12,127 nt of DNA from an uncultured Eubacteriales bacterium. Its GTDB lineage: Bacteria; Bacillota; Clostridia; Christensenellales; Borkfalkiaceae. How positions within the stretch are numbered: the stretch's first letter is position 1; each line of letters starts with the position of its first letter. The translations under genes and the position numbers were made by a program. This document shows, in pieces, positions 1-5,678 of the stretch. Under the pieces are notes generated by a model. It saw only the letters and a program-made list of their open reading frames with translations. It had not been told where the DNA came from and did not search any database. Location: the NCBI GenBank assembly GCA_900549005.1, contig URMT01000046.1:1-12127 (forward strand). Reading direction: 5' to 3'.

Positions 1-52
1 AATCGCTATTCCGTCGCTTCGCTCCTTACGACCGAAGCGGAGAAATCTCAAC
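1..52. repeat. Intergenic repeat fragment (GAGAAATCTC family), left edge of window
   Basis: This non-coding stretch ends in CCGAAGCGGAGAAATCTCAA (32-51), which matches 18 of 20 bases with 8092-8111. It contains a short stem, CGCTTCG (15-21) pairing with CGAAGCG (33-39). Dispersed intergenic repeats with a similar GAGAAATCTC ending are common in bacterial genomes. The left end may lie outside the window. It lies just upstream of pyrK, and I see no pyr attenuator or clear promoter between it and the gene. Confidence 0.5.
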
Positions 53-78
53 CGCAAATAAAGCCTTAAAAATTTATT

Positions 79-840
79 ATGAAAGAACTTTTAGCAACTG
101 TAAAAGAGAATATTGAAATCGCCAAAGACATATGGTCTGTAACGCTCACTTTGCCCGAATCTGTCGGCAAAATCAAGGGCGGACAGTTTGCCAACCTCTC
201 GGTGGGCGACTCGTCCTTTCCCCTGAAAAGGCCGCTCGGCATCTGCGCCACAGACGGCAACGACATAACGCTCTGCTACCAGCTCAAAGGCGACGGCACC
301 CGCGCAATCTCGCAGGCCAAGGTCGGCGATAAACTCTCCGTACTTCTGCCGCTCGGCAACGGCTTCGACCTGGGCGACGCCAAAAAGATTGCCGTAATAG
401 GCGGCGGCGTGGGCGTGTTCCCGCTCGCGGCGGTGGTGGACGAGTACGCGGGTGAAAGGCAGTTCACCTCTTACATAGGTTTCCGCGGCATAGAATACGC
501 CTGCCTTACCAAAAGGTTTGAAAGGGCCGGCAAACTTATCGTATCTACCGACGACGGCAGTATGGGCTTTAAGGGTAATGCCGTTCAGACCTTCCTTTCT
601 GACTACGAAGAGGGCAAGTTCGACCTTATAATCTCCTGCGGCCCGCCCGTAATGCTCCGCGCCCTCAAAACGGCGCTAAAAGAGCGCAAAATTCCCACTC
701 GCTGCCTCGTATCGCTGGAAGAGCGTATGGGCTGCGGCATAGGCGCCTGCCTCGTGTGCGTGTGCAAAAAGACCGACGGTCACAACGCGCGCGTCTGCAA
801 AGACGGCCCCGTGTTTGAAATAGGCGAGGTGGAGTTATGA
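79..840 (+). CDS. pyrK: Dihydroorotate dehydrogenase B (NAD+), electron transfer subunit PyrK
   Basis: PyrK is the FAD and [2Fe-2S] subunit that passes electrons from PyrD's FMN to NAD+ in class 1B dihydroorotate dehydrogenase (de novo pyrimidine synthesis, cytoplasm). The 253-residue length is normal for the family. The FAD-binding RPLGIC motif lies at 51-56, the nucleotide-binding GGGVGVFPL loop at 108-116, and CGPPVM near 187-192. Four cysteines at 219, 224, 227 and 240 (C-x4-C-x2-C-x12-C) form the expected iron-sulfur site near the C-terminus. The stop overlaps the pyrD start by four bases (ATGA), which implies translational coupling. The start lacks a clear Shine-Dalgarno sequence: the bases before it are AT-rich. 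The start choice rests on the family-like N-terminus. Confidence 0.95.
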   Translation: MKELLATVKENIEIAKDIWSVTLTLPESVGKIKGGQFANLSVGDSSFPLKRPLGICATDGNDITLCYQLKGDGTRAISQAKVGDKLSVLLPLGNGFDLGDAKKIAVIGGGVGVFPLAAVVDEYAGERQFTSYIGFRGIEYACLTKRFERAGKLIVSTDDGSMGFKGNAVQTFLSDYEEGKFDLIISCGPPVMLRALKTALKERKIPTRCLVSLEERMGCGIGACLVCVCKKTDGHNARVCKDGPVFEIGEVEL

Positions 841-1745
841 GCAATCTTTCGGTAAAAATCTGCGGCGTAAACTTCAAAAACCCCGTAATCGCCGCAAGCG
901 GCACCTTCGGCTTCGGCAGGGAGTATAACGAACTTTACGATATCTCCCTCGTCGGCGGCGTAAGCACCAAGGGCCTGACTATGGAGCCGCGCACGGGCAA
1001 TCCCGTACCCAGAATAGCCGAAGGCAAATCGGTTATTTTAAACGCCGTAGGCCTCCAAAACCCGGGCGTGGAACAGTTTATAAAGGACGACCTCGACTGG
1101 CTCAAATCAAAGACCACCGTCGTCGCCAACGTGGCGGGCAGAACGCTCGAAGACTACGAAAATATCTGCGCGCGGCTCGACGGCCTCGCCGATATGATAG
1201 AACTCAACATCTCCTGCCCCAACGTGCGCGCCGGCGGTATGGCGCTCGGTATAAAGCCTGAGAACGTGGAGGAGGTTACAAGGCTGTGTAAGGCGCAGCT
1301 TAAAAAGACGCCGCTGATTGTAAAACTTTCGCCCAACGTAGAGAGCATTGCCGCAAACGCGCGCGCGGCCGAAAGAGGCGGCGCCGACTGCATATCGCTC
1401 ATCAACACCCTCACGGGTATGGTGATAGACATCGAGCGGCGCAGGCCTGTAATCGCCAACAACACGGGCGGCGTTTCGGGCGCGGGCATAATGCCAATAG
1501 CCCTCAGAATGGTGTACGAGGCGGCCCACGCCGTAGAAATTCCCGTGATGGGAATGGGCGGCATAACCTGCGGCAAAGACGCAATAGCCTTTATGATGGC
1601 GGGCGCGCGCGCCGTACAGGTGGGCACGGCAAACTTTACAGACGGCTACGCCATTCCCCGCATCGTAAAGGAGATGGACGAGTGGCTTGAAAGTCACGGC
1701 ATAGGCGACGTAAACGAAATAGTGGATACGTTAAAGCTCAACTAA
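837..1745 (+). CDS. pyrD: Dihydroorotate dehydrogenase B (NAD+), catalytic subunit PyrD
   Basis: This FMN enzyme oxidises dihydroorotate to orotate, the fourth step of UMP synthesis. The 302-residue product has the class 1 TIM-barrel landmarks. NISCPNVRAGG (124-134) carries C127, the catalytic cysteine typical of class 1 (class 2 enzymes use serine). KLSPN (163-167), INTLTG (189-194), GGVSG (211-215) and GMGGI (239-243) are phosphate or FMN contacts, and VGTA lies at 262-265. Pairing with pyrK identifies it as subclass 1B. Its ATG overlaps the pyrK stop, and the next gene, pyrE, starts 11 bases after its stop, so the three are one operon. Nothing looks damaged. Confidence 0.97.
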   Translation: MSNLSVKICGVNFKNPVIAASGTFGFGREYNELYDISLVGGVSTKGLTMEPRTGNPVPRIAEGKSVILNAVGLQNPGVEQFIKDDLDWLKSKTTVVANVAGRTLEDYENICARLDGLADMIELNISCPNVRAGGMALGIKPENVEEVTRLCKAQLKKTPLIVKLSPNVESIAANARAAERGGADCISLINTLTGMVIDIERRRPVIANNTGGVSGAGIMPIALRMVYEAAHAVEIPVMGMGGITCGKDAIAFMMAGARAVQVGTANFTDGYAIPRIVKEMDEWLESHGIGDVNEIVDTLKLN

Positions 1746-1749
1746 GGAG
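1744..1749 (+). promoter_or_regulatory. Strong ribosome-binding site of pyrE
   Basis: AAGGAG sits seven bases before the pyrE ATG and overlaps the pyrD stop codon. It fixes the pyrE start and contrasts with pyrK, which has no visible Shine-Dalgarno sequence. Confidence 0.85.
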
Positions 1750-1756
1750 ATAAAAA

Positions 1757-2416
1757 ATGGAACTTAACTACAAACAGCGCTTCATAAAGTTTATGGTAGA
1801 AAACGGCGTTTTAACGTTCGGCGAATTCACGCTCAAAAGCGGCAGAAAGGCGCCCTACTTCATAAACACGGGCAACTATAAGACGGGCGCCCAGCTTGCC
1901 CGCCTCGGCGAATACTACGCCGAATGTATCGTCGATAACGGCATCGAAGGCGAAACGCTCGTCGGCCCTGCCTACAAGGGCATACCTCTCGCCGTCACCA
2001 CGGCGGTGGCGCTCTGGAACAACCACGGCAAAGACCTCAACTACTGCTTCGACAGAAAAGAGGTGAAGGACCACGGCGAAGGCGGCCTGTTCGTCGGCAA
2101 ACAGCTCAAAGACGGCGAAAAAGTCATTCTCGTGGAGGACGTAATGACCTCGGGCAAGGCACTCAGAGAGATGCTCCCCAAGCTCGAAGCGGCCGCAAAG
2201 GTAAACGTCACGGGTATGGTAATCAGCGTAGACAGGCAGGAAAAGGCACTGAACTCCGACCTCTCCGCCGTGCAGGAAGCGTATAAGGAATTCGGCATAA
2301 AGGTATATTCCATCGTCACGATGGAGGACATAATTTCCGCCATAGAAGAGGGGATAATCGAAGGCAGACAATACCTCGAAAAGATGAAGGAATACCGCGC
2401 CGTATACGGCGCTTAA
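1757..2416 (+). CDS. pyrE: Orotate phosphoribosyltransferase
   Basis: PyrE joins orotate to PRPP to give OMP and pyrophosphate. The 219-residue protein has the type I phosphoribosyltransferase signature VILVEDVMTSGKA at 123-135, where the two acidic residues bind the PRPP ribose. It also has the flexible catalytic loop with RKEVKDHGEGG (100-110) and the early substrate segment TLKSGRKAPYF (25-35). The start is set by the AAGGAG site. It is the last gene of the pyrK-pyrD-pyrE operon and is followed by a strong terminator. The gene for the final step, OMP decarboxylase (pyrF), and the early pyr genes are not in this window and could lie to the left. Confidence 0.96.
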   Translation: MELNYKQRFIKFMVENGVLTFGEFTLKSGRKAPYFINTGNYKTGAQLARLGEYYAECIVDNGIEGETLVGPAYKGIPLAVTTAVALWNNHGKDLNYCFDRKEVKDHGEGGLFVGKQLKDGEKVILVEDVMTSGKALREMLPKLEAAAKVNVTGMVISVDRQEKALNSDLSAVQEAYKEFGIKVYSIVTMEDIISAIEEGIIEGRQYLEKMKEYRAVYGA

Positions 2417-2479
2417 AATGCCCCGTTTGCCGTGCGCAGCGTATAATCGGGCGGTTTTAATAGTACTATGTCACGCATA

Positions 2480-2524
2480 AAAGCCCGATTTTCGGCAATT
2501 TTTTGCCAAGAATCGGGCTTTTTG
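2480..2524. terminator. Terminator of the pyr operon, probably bidirectional
   Basis: AAAGCCCGATT (2480-2490) pairs perfectly with AATCGGGCTTT (2511-2521), and an inner GGCAA/TTGCC stem extends the hairpin. T residues follow to 2524 on the + strand. On the - strand the hairpin is followed by a short U run, so it may also end transcription of the convergent deacetylase gene. Confidence 0.85.
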
Positions 2525-2549
2525 ATATTTAAAAAAATAAACTCAAATT

Positions 2550-3254
2550 TTAAAAAGTGCCGAAATTGTAACCGCGTTCTTTGTAATATTCTATTATTTT
2601 CCTCGTCGCTTCGGGGGTGAAGGTCTTGTTCGTGGAGTCGTGCGATAACAGAACTATGTTGTTGCAGTCGGTGCTCGTCGCCACGGCGGAGTTATATAAA
2701 CTTTGTGCGTCTGCCTGACCGTACTCCGCGTCGCGCGTGCTGGCGTTCCAGTCCACGTACCTCAGCCCGTGCGCGAGCACGGCTGAAATCAGCTCGTCCC
2801 TCAGTCCGTAAGAGCCGCCCGGGAAGCGGTAAACATCAGAGCGCCTGCCCGTAATTTTTTCTATTACGGCGTTGCATTTGTCTATATCCGCTATCAGCGC
2901 TTCGGGGGAGCTGTAAATGTCGCGGTAGTTGTGTGTGTAGGAGTGTACGGCCACTGTGTGCCCGCTCTGCGCTTCGCGCCTTATAAGGTAGTCGCGCTGC
3001 TCTGCCTGACGGCCTATAATAAAGAACGTGGCTTTCACGCCCTCTTCGTCAAGAACGTCGAGTATTTTGGGCGTAATTCTGTCGCTCGGCCCGTCGTCGA
3101 ACGTAAGGTATACAGTCTTTTCGGCAGATTGCGAACTGTCTGTTTCGGCAAATGAAAATGCCGACCGCACGCCCGAACAGGCGTTTGCGATAACAAGCAC
3201 GGCTATTGCTGCGGCAAGCATAGTGGCCGCTGCGGCAAAAAACTTTCTGTTCAT
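2550..3254 (-). CDS. Secreted or membrane-anchored polysaccharide deacetylase (NodB domain, CE4)
   Basis: The 234-residue protein has an N-terminal hydrophobic segment (about 5-25) after a basic MNRK start, so it is exported or anchored. A NodB/CE4 domain follows. TFDDGPS (51-57) holds the catalytic base D53 and metal ligand D54, HSYTH (104-108) gives the two metal histidines, RFPGGS lies at 143-148, and LLSHDS (202-207) holds the C-terminal catalytic histidine H205. All key residues are present, so it should be an active metal-dependent N- or O-deacetylase. Likely substrates are peptidoglycan or another N-acetylated wall glycan, but which one cannot be told from sequence. No clear Shine-Dalgarno sequence is seen before the ATG. 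It stands alone, convergent with the pyr operon. The C26 context (ANAC) is not a good lipobox. Confidence 0.9.
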   Translation of the reverse strand: MNRKFFAAAATMLAAAIAVLVIANACSGVRSAFSFAETDSSQSAEKTVYLTFDDGPSDRITPKILDVLDEEGVKATFFIIGRQAEQRDYLIRREAQSGHTVAVHSYTHNYRDIYSSPEALIADIDKCNAVIEKITGRRSDVYRFPGGSYGLRDELISAVLAHGLRYVDWNASTRDAEYGQADAQSLYNSAVATSTDCNNIVLLSHDSTNKTFTPEATRKIIEYYKERGYNFGTF

Positions 3255-3369
3255 ATAATAATGTTGCGTAAAAATGCCGTAATTACAAGCGTAAAAAAAA
3301 TTTTTCTTTGCGGCGAGTAAAATTTTTTATGGTGCGCATACTGTTTGTATCAATCAGGAGGTAATTTAT

Positions 3370-3528
3370 ATGAGATTGAACAGCGGCGATTACGCTCCCC
3401 GCAGCGGTTCTTACAAGGTAGTGGACGCTCAGGGCAAGACGGTGAACACCATTTATATCGCGGAGGGCGAAACTATGCCTCCCACGCAGACCAGCGGCTG
3501 CCACTATGAATTTGCCGGCGAGGAATAA
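3370..3528 (+). CDS. YjzC-like small protein, 52 residues
   Basis: ATG at 3370 is preceded by a near-perfect AGGAGGT site (3356-3362) with seven bases of spacing, which strongly supports translation. The predicted product begins MRLNSGDYAPRSGSYKVVD and ends HYEFAGEE. The layout, SGDYAPRSGSY, then VVDAQGKTV, then EGETMPPT, resembles the small YjzC-type proteins of Bacillota (G-x-AP-x-x-G-x-Y, then a G-x-x-x-P motif). Their function is not established to my knowledge. No signal peptide or membrane segment is visible. It stands alone between two - strand genes, and GC-rich hairpins follow. Existence is well supported by the ribosome-binding site; the family assignment comes from remembered patterns only. 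Confidence 0.75.
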   Translation: MRLNSGDYAPRSGSYKVVDAQGKTVNTIYIAEGETMPPTQTSGCHYEFAGEE

Positions 3529-3544
3529 TCGGTTTTAAGATGAA

Positions 3545-3562
3545 CGATGCGAAAGCGCATCG
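3545..3562 (+). other. Short hairpin downstream of the YjzC-like gene
   Basis: CGATGCG (3545-3551) pairs perfectly with CGCATCG (3556-3562) around an AAAG loop. It begins 17 bases after the stop codon and is not followed by a T run. It may be a 3' stabilising stem in the transcript. Confidence 0.4.
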
Positions 3563-3605
3563 GGAAAGACAAAAGATTAAGGTATTATTGAGAATTGAGA
3601 TATAT

Positions 3606-3652
3606 GGCGCCGCCGCGCGGGAGTCCCTGCGCGGCGGCGCCTGCATTTTGCG
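3606..3652 (+). terminator. Very GC-rich hairpin, possible terminator of the YjzC-like gene
   Basis: GGCGCCGCCGCGC (3606-3618) is perfectly complementary to 3629-3641, giving a 13-bp stem made only of G and C around a ten-base loop. The sequence after it is only moderately T-rich (TGCATTTTG), so termination is plausible but not certain. The rest of 3529-3722 holds no gene that I can support; 3642-3717 contains a direct repeat of TTTGCGCGCCGC (3678-3689 and 3706-3717). Confidence 0.5.
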
Positions 3653-3722
3653 CTCTTTTAAAGTTTTTCAATTTTTATTTGCGCGCCGCTGTTTGTATAC
3701 TGCCGTTTGCGCGCCGCGCAGA

Positions 3723-4400
3723 TTACCTTAATTCCACTTTCAGAACGGCAGAGGCGGTCGCCGAGGCGAGGTATCTAAGCTCCCTTGCAAACAATACGTC
3801 TCCGTAAAGGCAGTCGGCGGCAAGCGAGGTAAGCTCAACAAGATAAGGCGTAAAGCAATTGCTCCCGTTTTCCGCAAGCAGGTCGGCGGTGTCTCTGTAT
3901 GTGTATCTAAGCCGCTCTTTTGCTTCCCCCTCGCCCAGCCGCAGGAATACTTCGGTGCAGCCCTGCACATCGGAACACAGCGAAATAAGGGTTTCCAGAA
4001 CATACTTATATTGCTCGGCATTGCTTTCGGCGCCGTATGTTTCCAGGTAAAACCGCAGGCGTTCGGCGGAAAGAACGTAGCTTTCAGCCACAGTGGCGGA
4101 AAGGTAATCGCGCAGCGACTGCGCCTCGCCCGTAGTGCCGCATACCGTCGCCACGGCGTGGGCGCTTCCGCCGTAGTCAAGTTCAAACCCCGCCCAGCCC
4201 GCGTTTTGAAGAATACTGCACATCTCTTCGCTGCTTTGAGCGGCGGCGGGAGTACAGCAAACAAAATAAAATTTGGCCCTGATGCGTATGGCACTGTTTG
4301 CGCACGCAGAGAGCGCGACTGCGCATATGAATATAATGGCGGCAAGCAGAACGGTAAAAATTGCGGTGCGGCCTGTTTTTTTGCGTAAAAAATCGAGCAT
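3723..4400 (-). CDS. Unrecognised membrane-anchored or lipoprotein with a SPOR-like segment
   Basis: I do not recognise this gene as a named family. With the ATG at 4400 the product is 225 residues. A TTG 51 bases further upstream is in frame, but it adds a non-signal-like stretch before the basic RKKTGR region, so I prefer the ATG. Residues 13-32 are strongly hydrophobic and end in LSAC (30-33), which fits a lipobox, so it is either a lipoprotein or a single-pass anchored protein. Residues 44-100 (FYFV, a helix containing A-x-x-x-x-x-L-x-x-AGW, then AVATVCG and GEAQSLRDYL) follow the strand-helix-strand-helix rhythm of SPOR domains, which bind denuded peptidoglycan. The rest (about 100-225) looks helical. 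There is no clear Shine-Dalgarno sequence. The SPOR reading is inference. Confidence 0.7.
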   Translation of the reverse strand: MLDFLRKKTGRTAIFTVLLAAIIFICAVALSACANSAIRIRAKFYFVCCTPAAAQSSEEMCSILQNAGWAGFELDYGGSAHAVATVCGTTGEAQSLRDYLSATVAESYVLSAERLRFYLETYGAESNAEQYKYVLETLISLCSDVQGCTEVFLRLGEGEAKERLRYTYRDTADLLAENGSNCFTPYLVELTSLAADCLYGDVLFARELRYLASATASAVLKVELR

Positions 4401-4456
4401 ACCGTATTTTACTTGCGATACGCAAAAAATATGTTGCGCAATGCGCGGCAAATCGC

Positions 4457-4484
4457 TTGCAAAATTATTAAATTCTGTTATAAT
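4457..4484 (+). promoter_or_regulatory. Promoter of the tRNA-Thr transcription unit
   Basis: TTGCAA (4457-4462), a 16-base spacer and a perfect TATAAT (4479-4484) predict a transcript starting near 4490. It would run through two tRNA-like remnants into the intact tRNA-Thr. No protein gene lies between the promoter and the tRNA. Confidence 0.75.
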
Positions 4485-4492
4485 AGTTAAAG

Positions 4493-4543
4493 TCAGCGGA
4501 AGGTAAGCAGGCCATATGCCTTCTATCTGTAATTAAATAACAA
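4493..4543 (+). pseudogene. Partial decayed tRNA-like copy (3' half only)
   Basis: GTAAGCAGGCCATATG (4503-4518) is identical to 4583-4598 in the next copy and aligns with the anticodon-to-T-arm part of the intact tRNA-Thr. Only the 3' half is recognisable. It cannot fold as a cloverleaf, having neither acceptor stem nor intact T arm. It begins almost at the predicted transcription start. Confidence 0.55.
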
Positions 4544-4544
4544 T

Positions 4545-4624
4545 GCTACTGTGGCTCAGCCGTAAGAAGCGGCTGATTCGTAGTAAGCAGGCCATATGCT
4601 TCCAATCTGTAAAGTGAATAGTAA
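4545..4624 (+). pseudogene. Decayed full-length tRNA-Thr copy
   Basis: The first 18 bases, from GCTACTGTGG onward, match the intact tRNA-Thr 82 bases downstream exactly, and the anticodon region CTGATTCGTA is kept. The D loop has changed, the anticodon stem no longer pairs, the T arm is replaced by the GCCATATG sequence shared with the first remnant, and the 3' acceptor strand and CCA are gone. It is therefore a non-functional tRNA relic or a tRNA-derived leader. Confidence 0.65.
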
Positions 4625-4626
4625 AT

Positions 4627-4702
4627 GCTACTGTGGCTCAGCCGGTAGAGCAGCTGATTCGTAATCAGCAGGTCACCAGTTCGAATCTGGTCAGTAGCTC
4701 CA
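4627..4702 (+). tRNA. tRNA-Thr (anticodon CGT)
   Basis: This is a complete 76-base cloverleaf with encoded CCA. The acceptor stem GCTACTG/CAGTAGC, D stem GCTC/GAGC, anticodon stem GCTGA/TCAGC and T stem ACCAG/CTGGT with TTCGAAT loop all pair. The anticodon loop TTCGTAA places CGT at 4660-4662, so it reads ACG threonine codons. The discriminator base is T. It is the last of three related copies, and its 3' end is the left arm of a long inverted repeat. Confidence 0.96.
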
Positions 4703-4751
4703 AAAGCCAAAGGGGCGGACGATTGTCCGCCCCTTGGCTTTTGGAGCTACT
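4693..4751 (+). terminator. Long hairpin overlapping the tRNA 3' end, probable tRNA terminator
   Basis: The arm 4694-4720, which starts inside the acceptor stem (GTAGCTCCA), pairs with 4725-4750 apart from a single bulged base, around a GATT loop. The stem is about 26 bp. The core GGGGCGGAC/GTCCGCCCC is followed by TTGGCTTTT, a weak T tract, so the inner part can act as an intrinsic terminator. The outer part would compete with folding of the tRNA acceptor stem. Confidence 0.65.
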
Positions 4752-4753
4752 CC

Positions 4754-4825
4754 CCAGCCGCTCGAAGTGGCTCGTTCGGACTTTGGCGCGCAAGCGCCAA
4801 GTCCTGCCAGGACGAACGAGGCTGG
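4754..4825. repeat. Branched inverted-repeat element
   Basis: CCAGCC (4754-4759) can pair with GGCTGG (4820-4825), CTCGTTCG (4771-4778) with CGAACGAG (4813-4820), and GACTTTGGCGC (4779-4789) with GCGCCAAGTC (4794-4803) with one bulge. Together they form a long, mostly paired structure directly after the tRNA hairpin. No T run follows on the + strand, so it is not a standard terminator. It is non-coding as far as I can see. Confidence 0.6.
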
Positions 4826-4848
4826 TTAAAAAAAATTTGAAAATTCTG

Positions 4849-4877
4849 TTGACAAAGCCAAATTTCTATGATATTAT
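4849..4877 (+). promoter_or_regulatory. Near-consensus promoter of the winged-helix regulator
   Basis: TTGACA (4849-4854), 17 bases, then TATTAT (4872-4877). The -10 box is the first six bases of the 36-bp palindrome, so a protein bound there would block RNA polymerase. The predicted transcript begins near 4884. Confidence 0.85.
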
Positions 4878-4907
4878 GCAATTACGAAATTTCGTAATTG
4901 CATAATA
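4872..4907. promoter_or_regulatory. Perfect 36-bp palindromic operator
   Basis: The half-site TATTATGCAATTACGAAA (4872-4889) is followed directly by its exact reverse complement (4890-4907). It covers the -10 box and the start point and ends 13 bases before the ATG of a winged-helix protein. A symmetric site here is what a dimeric repressor controlling its own gene would use. In RNA, the part downstream of the start point is too short to form the full hairpin, which favours a DNA site. Confidence 0.8.
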
Positions 4908-4920
4908 ATGAGGTAAAACT

Positions 4921-5511
4921 ATGGACAGAGATTTTGGTGCTGAGTTAGATGAAATTAAAGCGGAGCTTAAAAAGCTGAAAGAATTTTATATGCGTTCTTC
5001 TTCAAAGGCGGAGGAAGGCGGAAAGAATTGGAAAAGGGTTGAGCCTATAAGAAATATGCACCCCGACAGCCGCCTCAGCGGAATGATGACAGAAATGTGC
5101 ACGCACGCCGAAGAGAGCGGGGCCTCAGGCCTTGTGACCTATATGGGTGTATTTTCGTCGGGCGGCAGGCAGGCAAACTGGATAAAAAACGAGGTAAACG
5201 CAGATGACCTTTTAAGGGCTGTGGAAGAGCGTACGCCTGAAAGGGTGCTGGCGTGCGTCGGCAGTAATGAAAGGTTGAACATCCTTATTGCATTGTTGAA
5301 AAAGCCGATGACGGTTGCGGAAATAGTGAAGAAATGCGGCTTTGGTTCAACAGGACAGGCTTATCATCATATGAAGCCGTTGCTGGCCGCAGGTATAATT
5401 GCGGAGGGGGAAGAGGGTGCAGGCAAAGGCGTGTATGTCGTCAGGTTCGATAAGGTGAGGGGAATAATAATGCTTCTTGCAGGCATTTGCGAACTTGCAA
5501 CGGCGGAATAA
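4921..5511 (+). CDS. Winged-helix (ArsR-like) transcriptional regulator, probably autoregulated
   Basis: The 196-residue protein starts with a short helical, coiled-coil-like region (6-25). A middle segment of unknown role (about 52-108) contains GLVTYMGVFSSGG. A winged-helix domain follows (about 112-178). NERLNILIALLKKPMTVAEI (116-135) resembles the first helices of ArsR proteins, STGQAYHHMKPLLAAGII (143-160) looks like the recognition helix, and VYVVRF (171-176) is the wing strand. There is no obvious CxC metal site of the metal-sensing ArsR type, so the ligand is unknown. A GAGG site seven bases before the ATG supports the start. The palindrome over its promoter suggests that it represses itself. 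It forms a single-gene unit with its own terminator. Confidence 0.85.
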   Translation: MDRDFGAELDEIKAELKKLKEFYMRSSSKAEEGGKNWKRVEPIRNMHPDSRLSGMMTEMCTHAEESGASGLVTYMGVFSSGGRQANWIKNEVNADDLLRAVEERTPERVLACVGSNERLNILIALLKKPMTVAEIVKKCGFGSTGQAYHHMKPLLAAGIIAEGEEGAGKGVYVVRFDKVRGIIMLLAGICELATAE

Positions 5512-5550
5512 AATTAGTAAGGTTCAATAAATCAAATAAGTAAACATAGG

Positions 5551-5590
5551 CAGAGGGGCAACGAATAAAATCGTTGCCCCTCTGTTTATA
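5551..5590 (+). terminator. Terminator of the winged-helix regulator
   Basis: CAGAGGGGCAACGA (5551-5564) pairs perfectly with TCGTTGCCCCTCTG (5571-5584) around ATAAAA, and TTTATA follows. The 14-bp stem is a convincing intrinsic terminator. The remaining 88 bases before murG hold nothing I can identify. Confidence 0.88.
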
Positions 5591-5678
5591 TTGCTCAAAA
5601 TTATATCATTTTAAGGCGTTTATACCACACATAGTACTTGATTTTATGCCGAATTGTCCAATTTGGGGCTAAATTCCA

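Noticed and set aside
1107..1697. Long - strand frame of 196 codons within pyrD
   Set aside because: It is a shadow of the GC-rich pyrD codons; pyrD has full motif support and the reverse product resembles no family.
1811..2371. Long - strand frame within pyrE
   Set aside because: It lies wholly inside pyrE, whose PRPP motif is intact, and has no start signal.
2417..2479. TATAAT-like hexamer after pyrE
   Set aside because: No -35 box at the right distance and no gene on that strand downstream; a chance match.
4011..4388. + strand 125-codon frame opposite the SPOR-like gene
   Set aside because: It has no Shine-Dalgarno site and no recognisable domain, while the - strand frame has a signal peptide with lipobox.
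4633..4905. Open frame of 90 codons over the tRNA and the hairpins
   Set aside because: It runs through the tRNA-Thr and the inverted repeats and has no ribosome-binding site; its start is inside the tRNA. This is a well-known false call over tRNA genes.
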